This document shows, piece by piece, positions 9,413 through 18,400 of a stretch of 46,269 nt of DNA. The position numbers and the translations under genes are program-made. Numbering within the stretch: position 1 is the stretch's first letter; every line of letters starts with the position of its first letter. Source of the stretch: Bacteroidota bacterium (GTDB lineage: Bacteria > Bacteroidota > Bacteroidia > JACPRZ01); contig JACPRZ010000011.1 of NCBI GenBank assembly GCA_016193485.1, positions 8,108-54,376 of the forward strand, in the 5' to 3' direction. The notes under the pieces are model-generated. The model was not told where the DNA came from, did no database searches, and worked only from the letters and a program-made list of their open reading frames with translations.

Positions 9413-9508
9413 GTTCGTGAACTTTTTTTATGTGATAAATTTTCATAGGGACAAAATTACCATCCCGAGTACTCGGGACGATTTTTTTTGTAAAAATTCT
9501 TCACGAAC
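9413..9508. repeat. Nested inverted repeats between fur remnant and purA
   Basis: GTTCGTGAA at 9413-9421 is perfectly inverted at 9500-9508 (TTCACGAAC). Inside lies the 16-base perfect palindrome TCCCGAGTACTCGGGA at 9463-9478, followed by eight T at 9482-9489. The hairpin plus T tract would terminate plus-strand transcription, yet both flanking genes are on the minus strand. It may be a small mobile or repetitive element rather than a terminator. Confidence 0.5.
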
Positions 9509-9529
9509 TATTGATTATTCGTAGTATTA

Positions 9530-9913
9530 TTATAACTTGTGATATTTACATACTCCTTTATGGCTCAGAATATTGCATTTACCGTACAAATTCAGGGTAT
9601 GGTCAGTGATAGTGAAATTCAGCATTTCACCTGCCATTTTCTGCACCTGTTCAATGCGGGGATCGCAAAATTCAAACACATGGCCGCAATCGTTGCATAT
9701 CAGGTGGTCGTGCTGCCTGAAGAGCAATGATTTTTCATAATAGGATTGCTGGTCCCCGAATTTGTGCTTCCGCAGGAGCGCACTTTCCACAAGCAGTTCA
9801 AGGGTGTTGTACACGGTCGCCCTGCTTACGCGGAACTTTTTTTTCAGCAAATACCGGAACAGTTTTTCGGCATCAAAGTGGTCATTTCTGGAATAAATTT
9901 CATCCAGTATCCC
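9530..9913 (-). pseudogene. Fur-family metalloregulator, 5'-truncated
   Basis: The frame encodes GILDEIYSRNDHFDAEKLFRYLL, the recognition helix VSRATVYNTLELL, then the Fur dimerisation and metal region (QHDHLICNDCGHVFEF, C-x2-C, and a second cysteine pair near the C terminus). Full-length Fur proteins start about 25-30 residues earlier. Here a TGA stop at 9914-9916 sits directly in front of the homologous part, and there is no ATG before the recognition helix. The upstream sequence is the rel coding region in another frame. The only possible initiation would be at non-ATG codons such as TTG at 9850, overlapping the rel stop codon, which could allow reinitiation of a shortened product without the first helix. 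I call it a remnant, with a misassembly as the main alternative. Confidence 0.75.
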
Positions 9914-12030
9914 TCAAATGTTCCGGCATCCGATTCAAAATTTATGGACCGGATATTCACCCGCAGTTCATCCGAAATGATTTTGGTAATATTGTTTACG
10001 ATGCCCACTTCGTCAATGCCGGTTACTTTTATACCTGCAAGAAAAGCGATAAGTTGCTGGCTCACCCACCTCGCCTTCACCAGCCGGTAAGCGAAGTTAG
10101 ACAATAATTTAACTGCGTTCGGGCAATTCACCCGGTGAATTTTAATTCCTTCATTCACGGTGATGAATCCGAAAACATCATCGCCCGGGATCGGGTTGCA
10201 GCAGGGTGATAGTTTATAATCAATTTTTTCAAGCGAATCGCCTATCAGTAAATGGTCGGGCTTACCGGACGCCTTGCTCAATATTTGTTCCAGCACCGGA
10301 GATTCTTTCGCTTTTGCGGCAGGTTTTATGCGGATAATTCCTTTTTCAACAGGAATATTCTCCATTTCTCCCAGTTCAACCTGGTCAAGCGCAATGCGGC
10401 AGAAAAATTCATTAGTATCATGAATCTTATAGAAACCGGTAAGCGCTGTTAAATTCTCAGCGGTATTGCGTATTTTAAAATGTTCCAGTTTTTTTTCAAG
10501 CAGCGTTTTCCCCTGCTCGGCAAGTTTTTTCTTTTCTTCCTTCAGGGCGCCTTTGATTTTTGATTTCGCCTTTGCCGTTTTTACGTACTGCAGCCAGTCC
10601 TCCTTAGGTTTCTGTTTTTTGGAAGTTATTATTTCCACCTGGTCCCCGCTTCGAAGCGGTTCGCTCAGCGGCACTAATTTCTGATTCACTTTTACTCCTA
10701 TGCACCTCATCCCTATTTCACTATGTATGTCAAATGCGAAATCGAGTGCGGATGCCCCTTTTGGAAGAGTGCGCAGTTCTCCTTTGGGAGTAAAAACAAA
10801 AATTTCCTCTGCAAAAAGATTGAGTTTAAAATCATCGAGGAATTTCAGTGCATCCGGGTCCGGATTTGCCAGCAGTTCCCTGATTTTCTTAAGCCAGACA
10901 TCAAGATTTGATTCCGAAAATCCCCCTTCCTTGTATTTATAGTGAGCAGCCAACCCTTTTTCGGCAATATCATCCATCCTGCGCGTTCTGATCTGCACTT
11001 CCACCCACTTCCCGGTAGGGCTCATTACGGTAGTATGCAGCGCTTCGTACCCATTGGCTTTGGGAGTGGAAATCCAGTCACGCAACCGGGAAGGGTTCGG
11101 GCGATAAAAATCAGTGACTACTGAATAAACCCTCCAGCAAAACGCCTTTTCCTGGTCAAATGCAGCATCGTCAATAATAATCCTGATTGCAAATACGTCA
11201 TAAACCTCTTCAACGGGAACATTTTTATTGCGCATTTTATTCCAGATGGAAAATACCGATTTCGGTCTTCCGAAAATTTCGGCATGAATACCCTGTTCTT
11301 CTAGCGCATTTTTCAACGGGATGATAAACTGGCTGATAAACCGGTTACGTACCGCTTTGGTCTTCTCCAGTTTATCTTCAATATCGCGATATAAGACGGG
11401 TTCACTGATTTTCATGGAGAGATCCTCCATTTCAGATTTTATGGCATAAAATCCGAGACGGTGAGCGATGGGAGCATAAAGGTAAAGGGTCTCCGATGCT
11501 ATTTTAAGTTGTTTGTCGTGCGCCATTGCCGCGAGAGTGCGCATATTATGAAGGCGATCGGCAATTTTCAGCAGGATCACACGAACATCGTCAGAAAGTG
11601 TGAGGAGTACTTTCCTGAAATTCTCGGCCTGGAGGGAAACTGAATGATCCACCACTTCGGTGACTTTGGTAAGCCCGTCAATAATGGATGCGACCTTTTT
11701 ACCGAATGATTTTTCAATTTCTTCAAGCGTCATTTCGGTATCTTCCACTACATCGTGCAGGAGAGCGCAGATGATAGAAGTAGTGCCAAGACCCATCTCC
11801 ACTACCGCTATACGAGCCACGGCCAGAGGATGGAGTATATAGGGTTCCCCCGACTGCCTTCGGGTATCTTTATGGGCGTGGAAGGCAATTTCAAAAGCCC
11901 TGCGGATGGTTTTCCGCTGGTCGGAGGAGAGCGGCCTGCGCTGGTCGGTAGCGCGCAAAAGGTCGCGGTAAGCAACGAGCGCCTCCCTGCCGTATTTCTC
12001 TTTATTTTCGGCAGTTAACTGTATCGGCAT
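9844..12030 (-). CDS. Bifunctional (p)ppGpp synthetase/hydrolase, C-terminally truncated
   Basis: An RSH/Rel enzyme that makes and degrades (p)ppGpp in the stringent response. Order: HD hydrolase domain (GEPYILHPLAVA, ALLHDVVEDTE, IADRLHNMRTLAAM), about residues 45-200; synthetase domain (GRPKSVFSIWNKM, YDVFAIRIII, KANGYEALHTTV), about 240-370; TGS domain (VFTPKGELRTLPKGASALDF), about 405-465; the CCNPIPGDDVFGF zinc-finger-like segment; and the start of an ACT domain (VTGIDEVGIVNNITKIISDE). The ACT domain stops being recognisable after SDAGTFEG. The last ~21 residues (YWMKFIPEM.. to the stop) are Fur-coding DNA read out of frame, so roughly 30 native residues are missing. Both catalytic domains look intact, so activity may remain with altered ACT regulation. 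Confidence 0.95.
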   Translation of the reverse strand: MPIQLTAENKEKYGREALVAYRDLLRATDQRRPLSSDQRKTIRRAFEIAFHAHKDTRRQSGEPYILHPLAVARIAVVEMGLGTTSIICALLHDVVEDTEMTLEEIEKSFGKKVASIIDGLTKVTEVVDHSVSLQAENFRKVLLTLSDDVRVILLKIADRLHNMRTLAAMAHDKQLKIASETLYLYAPIAHRLGFYAIKSEMEDLSMKISEPVLYRDIEDKLEKTKAVRNRFISQFIIPLKNALEEQGIHAEIFGRPKSVFSIWNKMRNKNVPVEEVYDVFAIRIIIDDAAFDQEKAFCWRVYSVVTDFYRPNPSRLRDWISTPKANGYEALHTTVMSPTGKWVEVQIRTRRMDDIAEKGLAAHYKYKEGGFSESNLDVWLKKIRELLANPDPDALKFLDDFKLNLFAEEIFVFTPKGELRTLPKGASALDFAFDIHSEIGMRCIGVKVNQKLVPLSEPLRSGDQVEIITSKKQKPKEDWLQYVKTAKAKSKIKGALKEEKKKLAEQGKTLLEKKLEHFKIRNTAENLTALTGFYKIHDTNEFFCRIALDQVELGEMENIPVEKGIIRIKPAAKAKESPVLEQILSKASGKPDHLLIGDSLEKIDYKLSPCCNPIPGDDVFGFITVNEGIKIHRVNCPNAVKLLSNFAYRLVKARWVSQQLIAFLAGIKVTGIDEVGIVNNITKIISDELRVNIRSINFESDAGTFEGYWMKFIPEMTTLMPKNCSGIC

Positions 12031-12160
12031 AGGGGAAAAAGGGTGATTTTACCCTGTAAAATTAGTAAAAAAGCGGTTTCCCTCCCTGAGCCAGGCAGGC
12101 AATCACCGGTGTTGGGTCCGGAATTCCCTATGAAAATGTTAAAAAATAATGATAAATAAA

Positions 12161-12192
12161 TTTGGTGGATTCAAATATCTGCCGTACATTTG
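12161..12192 (+). promoter_or_regulatory. Bacteroidota-type promoter for the SWIB gene
   Basis: TTTG at 12161-12164 and TACATTTG at 12185-12192, with a 20-base spacer, match the Bacteroidota -33/-7 consensus (TTTG, TAnnTTTG). It lies 52 bases before the ATG at 12245 and rules out the upstream in-frame ATG at 12149 as the start. Confidence 0.7.
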
Positions 12193-12244
12193 CACTCTTG
12201 TTTTAATTAATTTCATTTTATCAACCTCAAAAAATCCATTTTAC

Positions 12245-12514
12245 ATGGCTAAAAAATCAGGGCGGAAGCCGAATGCAAAATTCATGCAACCGCTCAATCC
12301 AAGCGCTGACCTTGCTGCAATTGTCGGCAGCAAATCATTACCCCGCACAGAGGTAACAAAAAAATTGTGGGCCTACATTAAGAAAAACGGCCTGCAGGAC
12401 AAAAAGAACCGCAGAAACATCAATGCGGACGACCGGCTGAAGGTTGTCTTTGGCGGCAGGAAAACCGTCAATATGTTTGAAATGACCAAGTTGGTTTCCA
12501 AACATCTTTCGTAA
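12245..12514 (+). CDS. SWIB/MDM2 domain protein
   Basis: An 89-residue protein made almost entirely of one SWIB/MDM2-type domain: basic N terminus (MAKKSGRKPNAKF), then QPLNPSADLAAIVGSKSLPR, KKLWAYIKKNGLQDKKNRR, INADDRLKVVFGG and the helix VNMFEMTKLVSKHL. Stand-alone SWIB proteins occur in many bacteria, where they are thought to bind DNA or chromatin-like complexes; their role is not well defined. The ATG at 12245 was chosen because it starts the conserved basic tail and follows the promoter. A strong hairpin terminator follows directly, so it appears monocistronic. Confidence 0.92.
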   Translation: MAKKSGRKPNAKFMQPLNPSADLAAIVGSKSLPRTEVTKKLWAYIKKNGLQDKKNRRNINADDRLKVVFGGRKTVNMFEMTKLVSKHLS

Positions 12515-12525
12515 TTGTTCCTTTC

Positions 12526-12559
12526 AACCCCCCCGATGTACATCGGGGGGGTTTTTTTT
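12526..12559 (+). terminator. Intrinsic terminator after the SWIB gene
   Basis: Seven C plus GATG pair with CATC plus seven G around a tiny loop (12528-12551), followed by eight T. Confidence 0.9.
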
Positions 12560-12628
12560 GCATCTGAACATTACGGTTTACGGGATGTTTTGGATTATTA
12601 AATCAATTCCGATCTTTTCATTTTTCCT

Positions 12629-12994
12629 ATGGAAATTACAAGAATTGTCGCAAAAGTCGGCAAAGGAAAAAATTCATCCGAGGTTTATTTTATTGTTGAC
12701 AGCGGTGCCGTTTACTCTCTGCTTCCTGAAGAAATCTGGAAGAAACTGAAGTTAAAACCAGTATCTGAAATGAAGTTTTCGTTGGCGGACGGTACTATCA
12801 TAAAGCGAAAAGTTTCCGAAGCAAGAATTGAATACAAAGGAATTGGCAGAACCAGTCCTGTCCTCCTCGGTGAAAAAAATGACGATGCACTGCTTGGAGC
12901 CGTTACTCTTGAAACAATGGGTCTCATGCTAAATCCATTTTCACGCGAACTTTTACCGATGAAAATGTTGCTTGCTCCTCTCCGCTTCGTCTAA
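12629..12994 (+). CDS. Retropepsin-like (clan AA) aspartic protease
   Basis: A 121-residue single-domain protein. The active-site motif is in YFIVDSGAVYSLLP (D-S-G followed by the hydrophobic loop). The flap region follows (FSLADGTIIKRKVSEARIEY). The second structural motif is DDALLGAVTLETMGL, matching the ALLG..TLE signature of small bacterial clan AA aspartic proteases, which act as dimers. There is no signal peptide, so it is probably cytoplasmic. Bacterial relatives are often next to toxin-antitoxin genes, but here it stands alone between a terminator and a T9SS gene. The start is the ATG that gives the compact domain MEITRIVAKVG. The substrate is unknown. Confidence 0.85.
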   Translation: MEITRIVAKVGKGKNSSEVYFIVDSGAVYSLLPEEIWKKLKLKPVSEMKFSLADGTIIKRKVSEARIEYKGIGRTSPVLLGEKNDDALLGAVTLETMGLMLNPFSRELLPMKMLLAPLRFV

Positions 12995-13035
12995 TTTTAT
13001 ATTATTCAGTTCATTACATTTTTACAGGTTTCACT

Positions 13036-15204
13036 ATGAAAAAAATCATTCCCCTTTTATCACTGGGCCTGTTATCAGCCGTTGATTCTTATTCCCAAAA
13101 CCCCATAATTTCATGGCAGAAATCGTATGGCGGTTCAAGTTATGAGGGGGCATATCTCATCCGACAAACAACAGATAACGGATATATTGTTTGCGGTTAT
13201 AACTGGTCAACGGACAAAGATGTTCACGGCCACCATGGCTCAAGCGGATGGGCTGCCGATGGCTGGGTGGTGAAATTAGATGCTGCCGGAGATACGGCAT
13301 GGACAATCTCCCTTGGCGGCACCAGCGATGATTATGCCAATGCGGTTGCAGAAACACCAGATGGAGGATTTATTGTCGTATTGCAATCCTATTCAAATAA
13401 TGGTGATCTGACGGTAAATTACGGAGGAACCGACTATTGGTTAGTGAAACTTACAGCCATTGGACAAATTCAATGGAAGAAATCCCTTAATGGAACCAGT
13501 TATGATGTTCCTCTTTCTGTAGTAGTGAATTCCAATCACACTTTTGCAGTCACCGGTTATTCAGGTTCCTCTAATGCTGATTTTCCCGCAAACAAAGGAT
13601 ATGAAGATGTCTGGGTCCATAAATTTGACAGTACCGGCTCTATTATCTGGAAGAAAAATTATGGCGGCACCGATACGGATGAAGGATGGTATATTGATAA
13701 AACTTTTGATGGCGGCTACGTGATTGCAGGAAACAGTTGGTCAAATGACGGAGATGTTTCAGGCAACCACGGCTATAATGATTGCTGGGTTTTCAGAATT
13801 GACAGCGTTGGAACTCTGCTGTGGCAAAAATCACTCGGTGGAAGTTACAGGGAATATGGAAATGCCGTTCAGCAAACCACCGATGGAGGATTTATTGTGG
13901 GAGCCATGTCATGGTCAGATGATGGCGATGTGGATACAAACAAGGGGGGGTATGATTACTGGCTCATTAAACTGGACGGTTCGGGAAATATTCAATGGCA
14001 GAAATCTTACGGGAGTACATATCATGATTATTGCAATAGTGTGATTCAATCCTCCGATGGCGGCTATTTTGCCGCGGGTTACTCGGGATTTGGAGATGCG
14101 GATGTAGGAGTTTCGCTTGGAATGGAGGATTTCTGGATCCTTAAACTTGATAATTCAGGCGCTGTTCAATGGAAGGAGGTATTAGGCGGTGATTCGCTTG
14201 ATTATGCCTTCTCTGCGATTCATACGAATGACGGAGGGTATGCCATTGCAGGAATAACGCGTTCTTTTGATAATGATGTCACTGAAAATAATGGTGAAGC
14301 CGATCTCTGGGTCGCGAAAATTCAATGCAATCCTCCTTTTACGCCTTCAATTTGTCTTGTTACCGTTGATTCTGCTTCCCAGAAAAACCTGATTGTATGG
14401 GAAAAAACCGGATTAACCGGCTATATTGAATCCTTTAATGTGTACAAGGAAGGAAGTTTTGCTGGTGTATACAACCTTATCGTTAATTCACCGGTAACTT
14501 CAATCAGTGAATACCTTGATATTGCCTCGGACCCAAAAACCAAAGCAAACCGGTACAAACTATCCACTGTTGATACCTGCGGCTTTGAATCACCGCTCAG
14601 TTCCGAACATAAAACCATGCACTTGACTGTTAATAAAGGTGGTATTAACAATGAAATCAACCTGATTTGGGAAAATTATGAAGGGTTTTCCTTTGGCACA
14701 TATCTCATTTATGCGGGAAGTTTGAGCCAATTTGATTCAGTTGATGCAATAGCCAATACCCTGACCTCTTATTCAATATGGCCGCCTTACGATTCCACAT
14801 GGAATGATTTTTTTGTTGCCGTAGTTCATCCTGCCGGGTGCACTTCAACAAAAATGCTGAAATCGTACAATTCTTCAAAATCAAATACGGCATCATTGTC
14901 GGTTAATCCGGGAATTGAAAGGAGAAATAGCGTAAATGGCTTAATTAATATTTTTCCGAATCCTTTGACCGAACAAAGTGTTATTATAGTGGATATTCCA
15001 ATGCCGGCTAAGGTCATAGTATCAATTGATAATTTAATCGGGCAAAACATAATGACCTTAGAACCGGAGAGTTATACTATTAACGGTAAATACCTTATTA
15101 AAGCGGGACATTTAAAGAAAGCCCTGATCGCTGGTATTTATTGCGTGCGAGTGACTTTTGATGGAGGCGTGTACAATGCGGTCAAATTATCGGTTATCAG
15201 GTAG
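13036..15204 (+). CDS. T9SS-secreted seven-bladed propeller protein
   Basis: 722 residues. A signal peptide (MKKIIPLLSLGLLSAVDSYSQ) is followed by seven ~55-residue repeats of the form IxWQKSxGGSxxDxAxxIxxTxDGGYIVAGxSxSxDGD..G..D.WVxKLD, residues ~25-430, enough for a seven-bladed beta-propeller. Residues ~437-618 are the ICLVTVD...YNSSKSNTAS module shared with the large neighbours. The last ~80 residues (INIFPNPLTEQSV to GIYCVRVTFDGG and a basic end) are a T9SS sorting domain. An extracellular binding or structural role is inferred; there is no catalytic signature. It is the first of three same-strand secreted-protein genes (13036-26419). A seven-G run lies at 13944-13950. Confidence 0.88.
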   Translation: MKKIIPLLSLGLLSAVDSYSQNPIISWQKSYGGSSYEGAYLIRQTTDNGYIVCGYNWSTDKDVHGHHGSSGWAADGWVVKLDAAGDTAWTISLGGTSDDYANAVAETPDGGFIVVLQSYSNNGDLTVNYGGTDYWLVKLTAIGQIQWKKSLNGTSYDVPLSVVVNSNHTFAVTGYSGSSNADFPANKGYEDVWVHKFDSTGSIIWKKNYGGTDTDEGWYIDKTFDGGYVIAGNSWSNDGDVSGNHGYNDCWVFRIDSVGTLLWQKSLGGSYREYGNAVQQTTDGGFIVGAMSWSDDGDVDTNKGGYDYWLIKLDGSGNIQWQKSYGSTYHDYCNSVIQSSDGGYFAAGYSGFGDADVGVSLGMEDFWILKLDNSGAVQWKEVLGGDSLDYAFSAIHTNDGGYAIAGITRSFDNDVTENNGEADLWVAKIQCNPPFTPSICLVTVDSASQKNLIVWEKTGLTGYIESFNVYKEGSFAGVYNLIVNSPVTSISEYLDIASDPKTKANRYKLSTVDTCGFESPLSSEHKTMHLTVNKGGINNEINLIWENYEGFSFGTYLIYAGSLSQFDSVDAIANTLTSYSIWPPYDSTWNDFFVAVVHPAGCTSTKMLKSYNSSKSNTASLSVNPGIERRNSVNGLINIFPNPLTEQSVIIVDIPMPAKVIVSIDNLIGQNIMTLEPESYTINGKYLIKAGHLKKALIAGIYCVRVTFDGGVYNAVKLSVIR

Positions 15205-15243
15205 GATACAAATTAAAAGGCGGTTTATTAAGTAAATATTTTC

Positions 15244-15251
15244 TACATTTG
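15244..15251 (+). promoter_or_regulatory. Candidate -7 box (TACATTTG) for the PKD/SprB gene
   Basis: Exact TAnnTTTG match 167 bases before the ATG at 15418. The -33 element is poor (TTTA). If used, it gives a 5' leader of about 160 bases. The 213-base gap 15205-15417 holds no gene that I can see. Confidence 0.45.
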
Positions 15252-15417
15252 CACGATTTATACAACGGTTCTTTTAAATCATCCGTCTTTCATTGGTAGT
15301 GAGTTAATGCAGATGAGTGTCAAAACATTTCCACCGATTTCCATTCAGCCGGAAGAGAATCTGTCCTTTGGCTGACAATTTCAATTTATTTCCATAAATT
15401 TTAATAATTTTTTTTCC

Positions 15418-18400
15418 ATGAAAAACATTTTTACCCTTCTGTTTGCCCTGACACTGTGTTGTTACGGCATTGAATCGCTGGCACAAATAAGTTTCACCTT
15501 CAACCCTTCAACCGGTTGCACCCCGCTGGATGTAACTTTTCTCAATACGAGTACCGATCCCCAGGCGTACCGTTATGAATGGAACTTCGGGGATGGGCCT
15601 GTTGTTATTGATACCCAAACCACTACAATCAACCACCTTTATATAAACAGGGGAACCTATTCAATTTATTTATACGTTTATGATATTTCAGGTTCTTATC
15701 GCGGAGGATATACATCAACAATAGCCGTCAATGGCCTTTCAAGTTGGGACCAGATTAATTTATGGCCTGAAAACGCCTGTCCCGGTGAAAATGTCTCTGT
15801 TAACGCTCCCTGGGGTTTCCCTTCCTATGTATTTGATTATGGAGATGGCGTGATTGAAACCAGTACAGGCAATTACAGGAACCACATTTATAATTCAGCC
15901 GGTACATATATTATTTCGGTTTATATCCCAGACGTCTGTGCCGGCAACGACACAACCCTCTATGATACCATTACCTTATCTACAACAAAATACTTTCCCT
16001 CATGGGCATATTATTATCATCCCCAGCAGTCATGTCCCAATAATAATGTAGGTTTCAATGCCGAATATGGCCAGGCACAGTATATCTGGAATTTCGGAGA
16101 CGGAACGGTTGACACCACTTTGTCAAACAACACAAACCATACTTACAATACCATCGGAACCTATTCTCCCACTGTTACCTTAATCAATTTCTGCGGTGAT
16201 GATACCACTCTTTCCATGGTCAGCGGAAGTTATAACACAATAGATATCCGTTACTCTCCTTTTCCTTATATGACTCTTGGCACATATTTTTCACCGTCAG
16301 GAAACCCGGGAATGGGTTGCCCTGGGGAACAGGTTTCTTTTAACGCACCCTACGGTTACGTTTATTATGTATGGAATTATGGCGATGGCAGCCCTGTTGA
16401 TTCAGGAAACAGCGCCTACAAAAACCATATTTATGCCAATACAGGTACATACACCGCATCAGTAAAATTACACCAGACATGCGGCAATGATACCACCATT
16501 AGCGCCACTGTGATAATGGGAACCTACAACCCTTTTCCGAATTGGATAAGTTTATACGATTATCCCGATCCCGCCTGCCCTTACCAGCCAATCAATTTTA
16601 ATGGACCCTGGGGCTATCCCTCTTATCAATGGACATGGGGTGACGGAACACCGGTGCAAACAACAACCAACCCTTACACAAGCCACCAATATGTATCCGG
16701 TGGAACAAAAAATGTTTCTTTAAAGGTTACCAACCTATGCGGTAACGATACTACAATCGGAACTTCCGTTACCATTAACCCTAACCTGCCCTTCCCGGCA
16801 GGTACATCATTTAGTGCCGGAAACAACTTTACATCTTGCCCCGGAAAAGTAAACTTCAGCGCCACTTATGGTTACCAGTACTATACCTGGAATTTTGGCG
16901 ATGGAAATACCGAAACTACCCTGAACTACTATGTTACGCACACCTACACGACTCTCGGTGATTATTCAGTTTCAGTTAAACTTATGGATTATTGCGGAAA
17001 GGATACCACCCTGTATGATACCCTTAGGATAGCGTACACTCCATTTACTGCTGGGATGCAGATTAATGTTTATGATGATAATTCATGCCCTGGTGAAAAT
17101 ATTCAGTTCAGCGCTCCCTGGGGTTATGTCTCCTACCAATGGAACTTTGGCGATGGAAATACACTTACCGGTTCCAATTATGTAAATTATTCTTACTCTG
17201 CAGTCGGACAGTATATTATTACTGTTAAAATCAGGCAACTGTGCGGAAACGATACCACTCTTTCAAAACTTGTAAAAGTTATCAATAACCAGAGTTTCCC
17301 CAACTGGATAAATCTTTATTTAAATCCATCACCCCCAATTCCCACAAAGGTCTGCCCCGGTCAACCGGTTGACTTCTACGGCCCTTGGGACTATGCTTCA
17401 TATATCTGGTATTTTGGCGATGGTGAAACCGATACTACCGCTTCACCCAATAACACACATTTATATTACACTGCAGGTAGTTATCCCTGTTCAGTGAAGG
17501 TATTTAATTACTGCGGTCTTGACACTACTCTTCTCAATACAGTTGTCGTTGATACGTCAATAAGTATTAGTGCCGGTGTCTCGGCTGGTTACTGGATCCC
17601 AAATGGCACCTCAGCATGCCCCGGTGAGTTTATTAATTTTTATGTCAATGGACCAATAGCATATCCTTATTATGAATGGGATTTCGGAGACGGCACTACC
17701 CCAATATCCGGCTCTATCAATTTCATTAACCATTCTTATAGTGAACCTGGTGAATATATTGTTGCCGTCTCAGTTTCTAACGAATGTGGAAGCGATACAA
17801 CCCTCTATATGACTTTGAATATTACCGGCAATAAATACATTGGGGCCGCGCTAATGATAAATAAAAATCCATCATGGAATATATGTCCGGGAGCGCCCGT
17901 TAATTTTTCTGGTCCGACAGGTTTTGCTTCTTATATATGGACATTCGGAGACGGTTCACAACCCGATTCAACTACAAGCAATTTTGTAACCCATTCTTTT
18001 AATTCTCCCGGTACTTTTAACGTTTCCATGAAGGTTATTAACTACTGCGGTAATGATACTATTTCCACTACCCAGATCACAATTGATAATACTGTTACTT
18101 CCTGGACTTCCATCAATCCTTATCCAAATCCGATTTGCCCGGGTCAAACAGTCAACCTTGCTGCCGATACCGGCTTCATTTCATATTTCTGGGATTTTGA
18201 CGATGGCACTTCAGGGTATGGTTCAAACAAAGTAAACCACGTTTTTAACTCATTGGGTGACTATACCGTTTCAGTTGTCATTACAAACTATTGTTATAAT
18301 AGTGATACTTTTTCAACAACAGTTACTGTTGATAATAATACAAGTTTCCCCAGTTGGATGAATATGTGGAGTAACTCATGGGCGGTATGCCCCGGAGATG

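Noticed and set aside
12149..12244. ATG at 12149 as start of the SWIB protein
   Set aside because: It lies upstream of a good TTTG/TACATTTG promoter, and the extra 32 residues are hydrophobic and unlike the family. The ATG at 12245 fits the domain.
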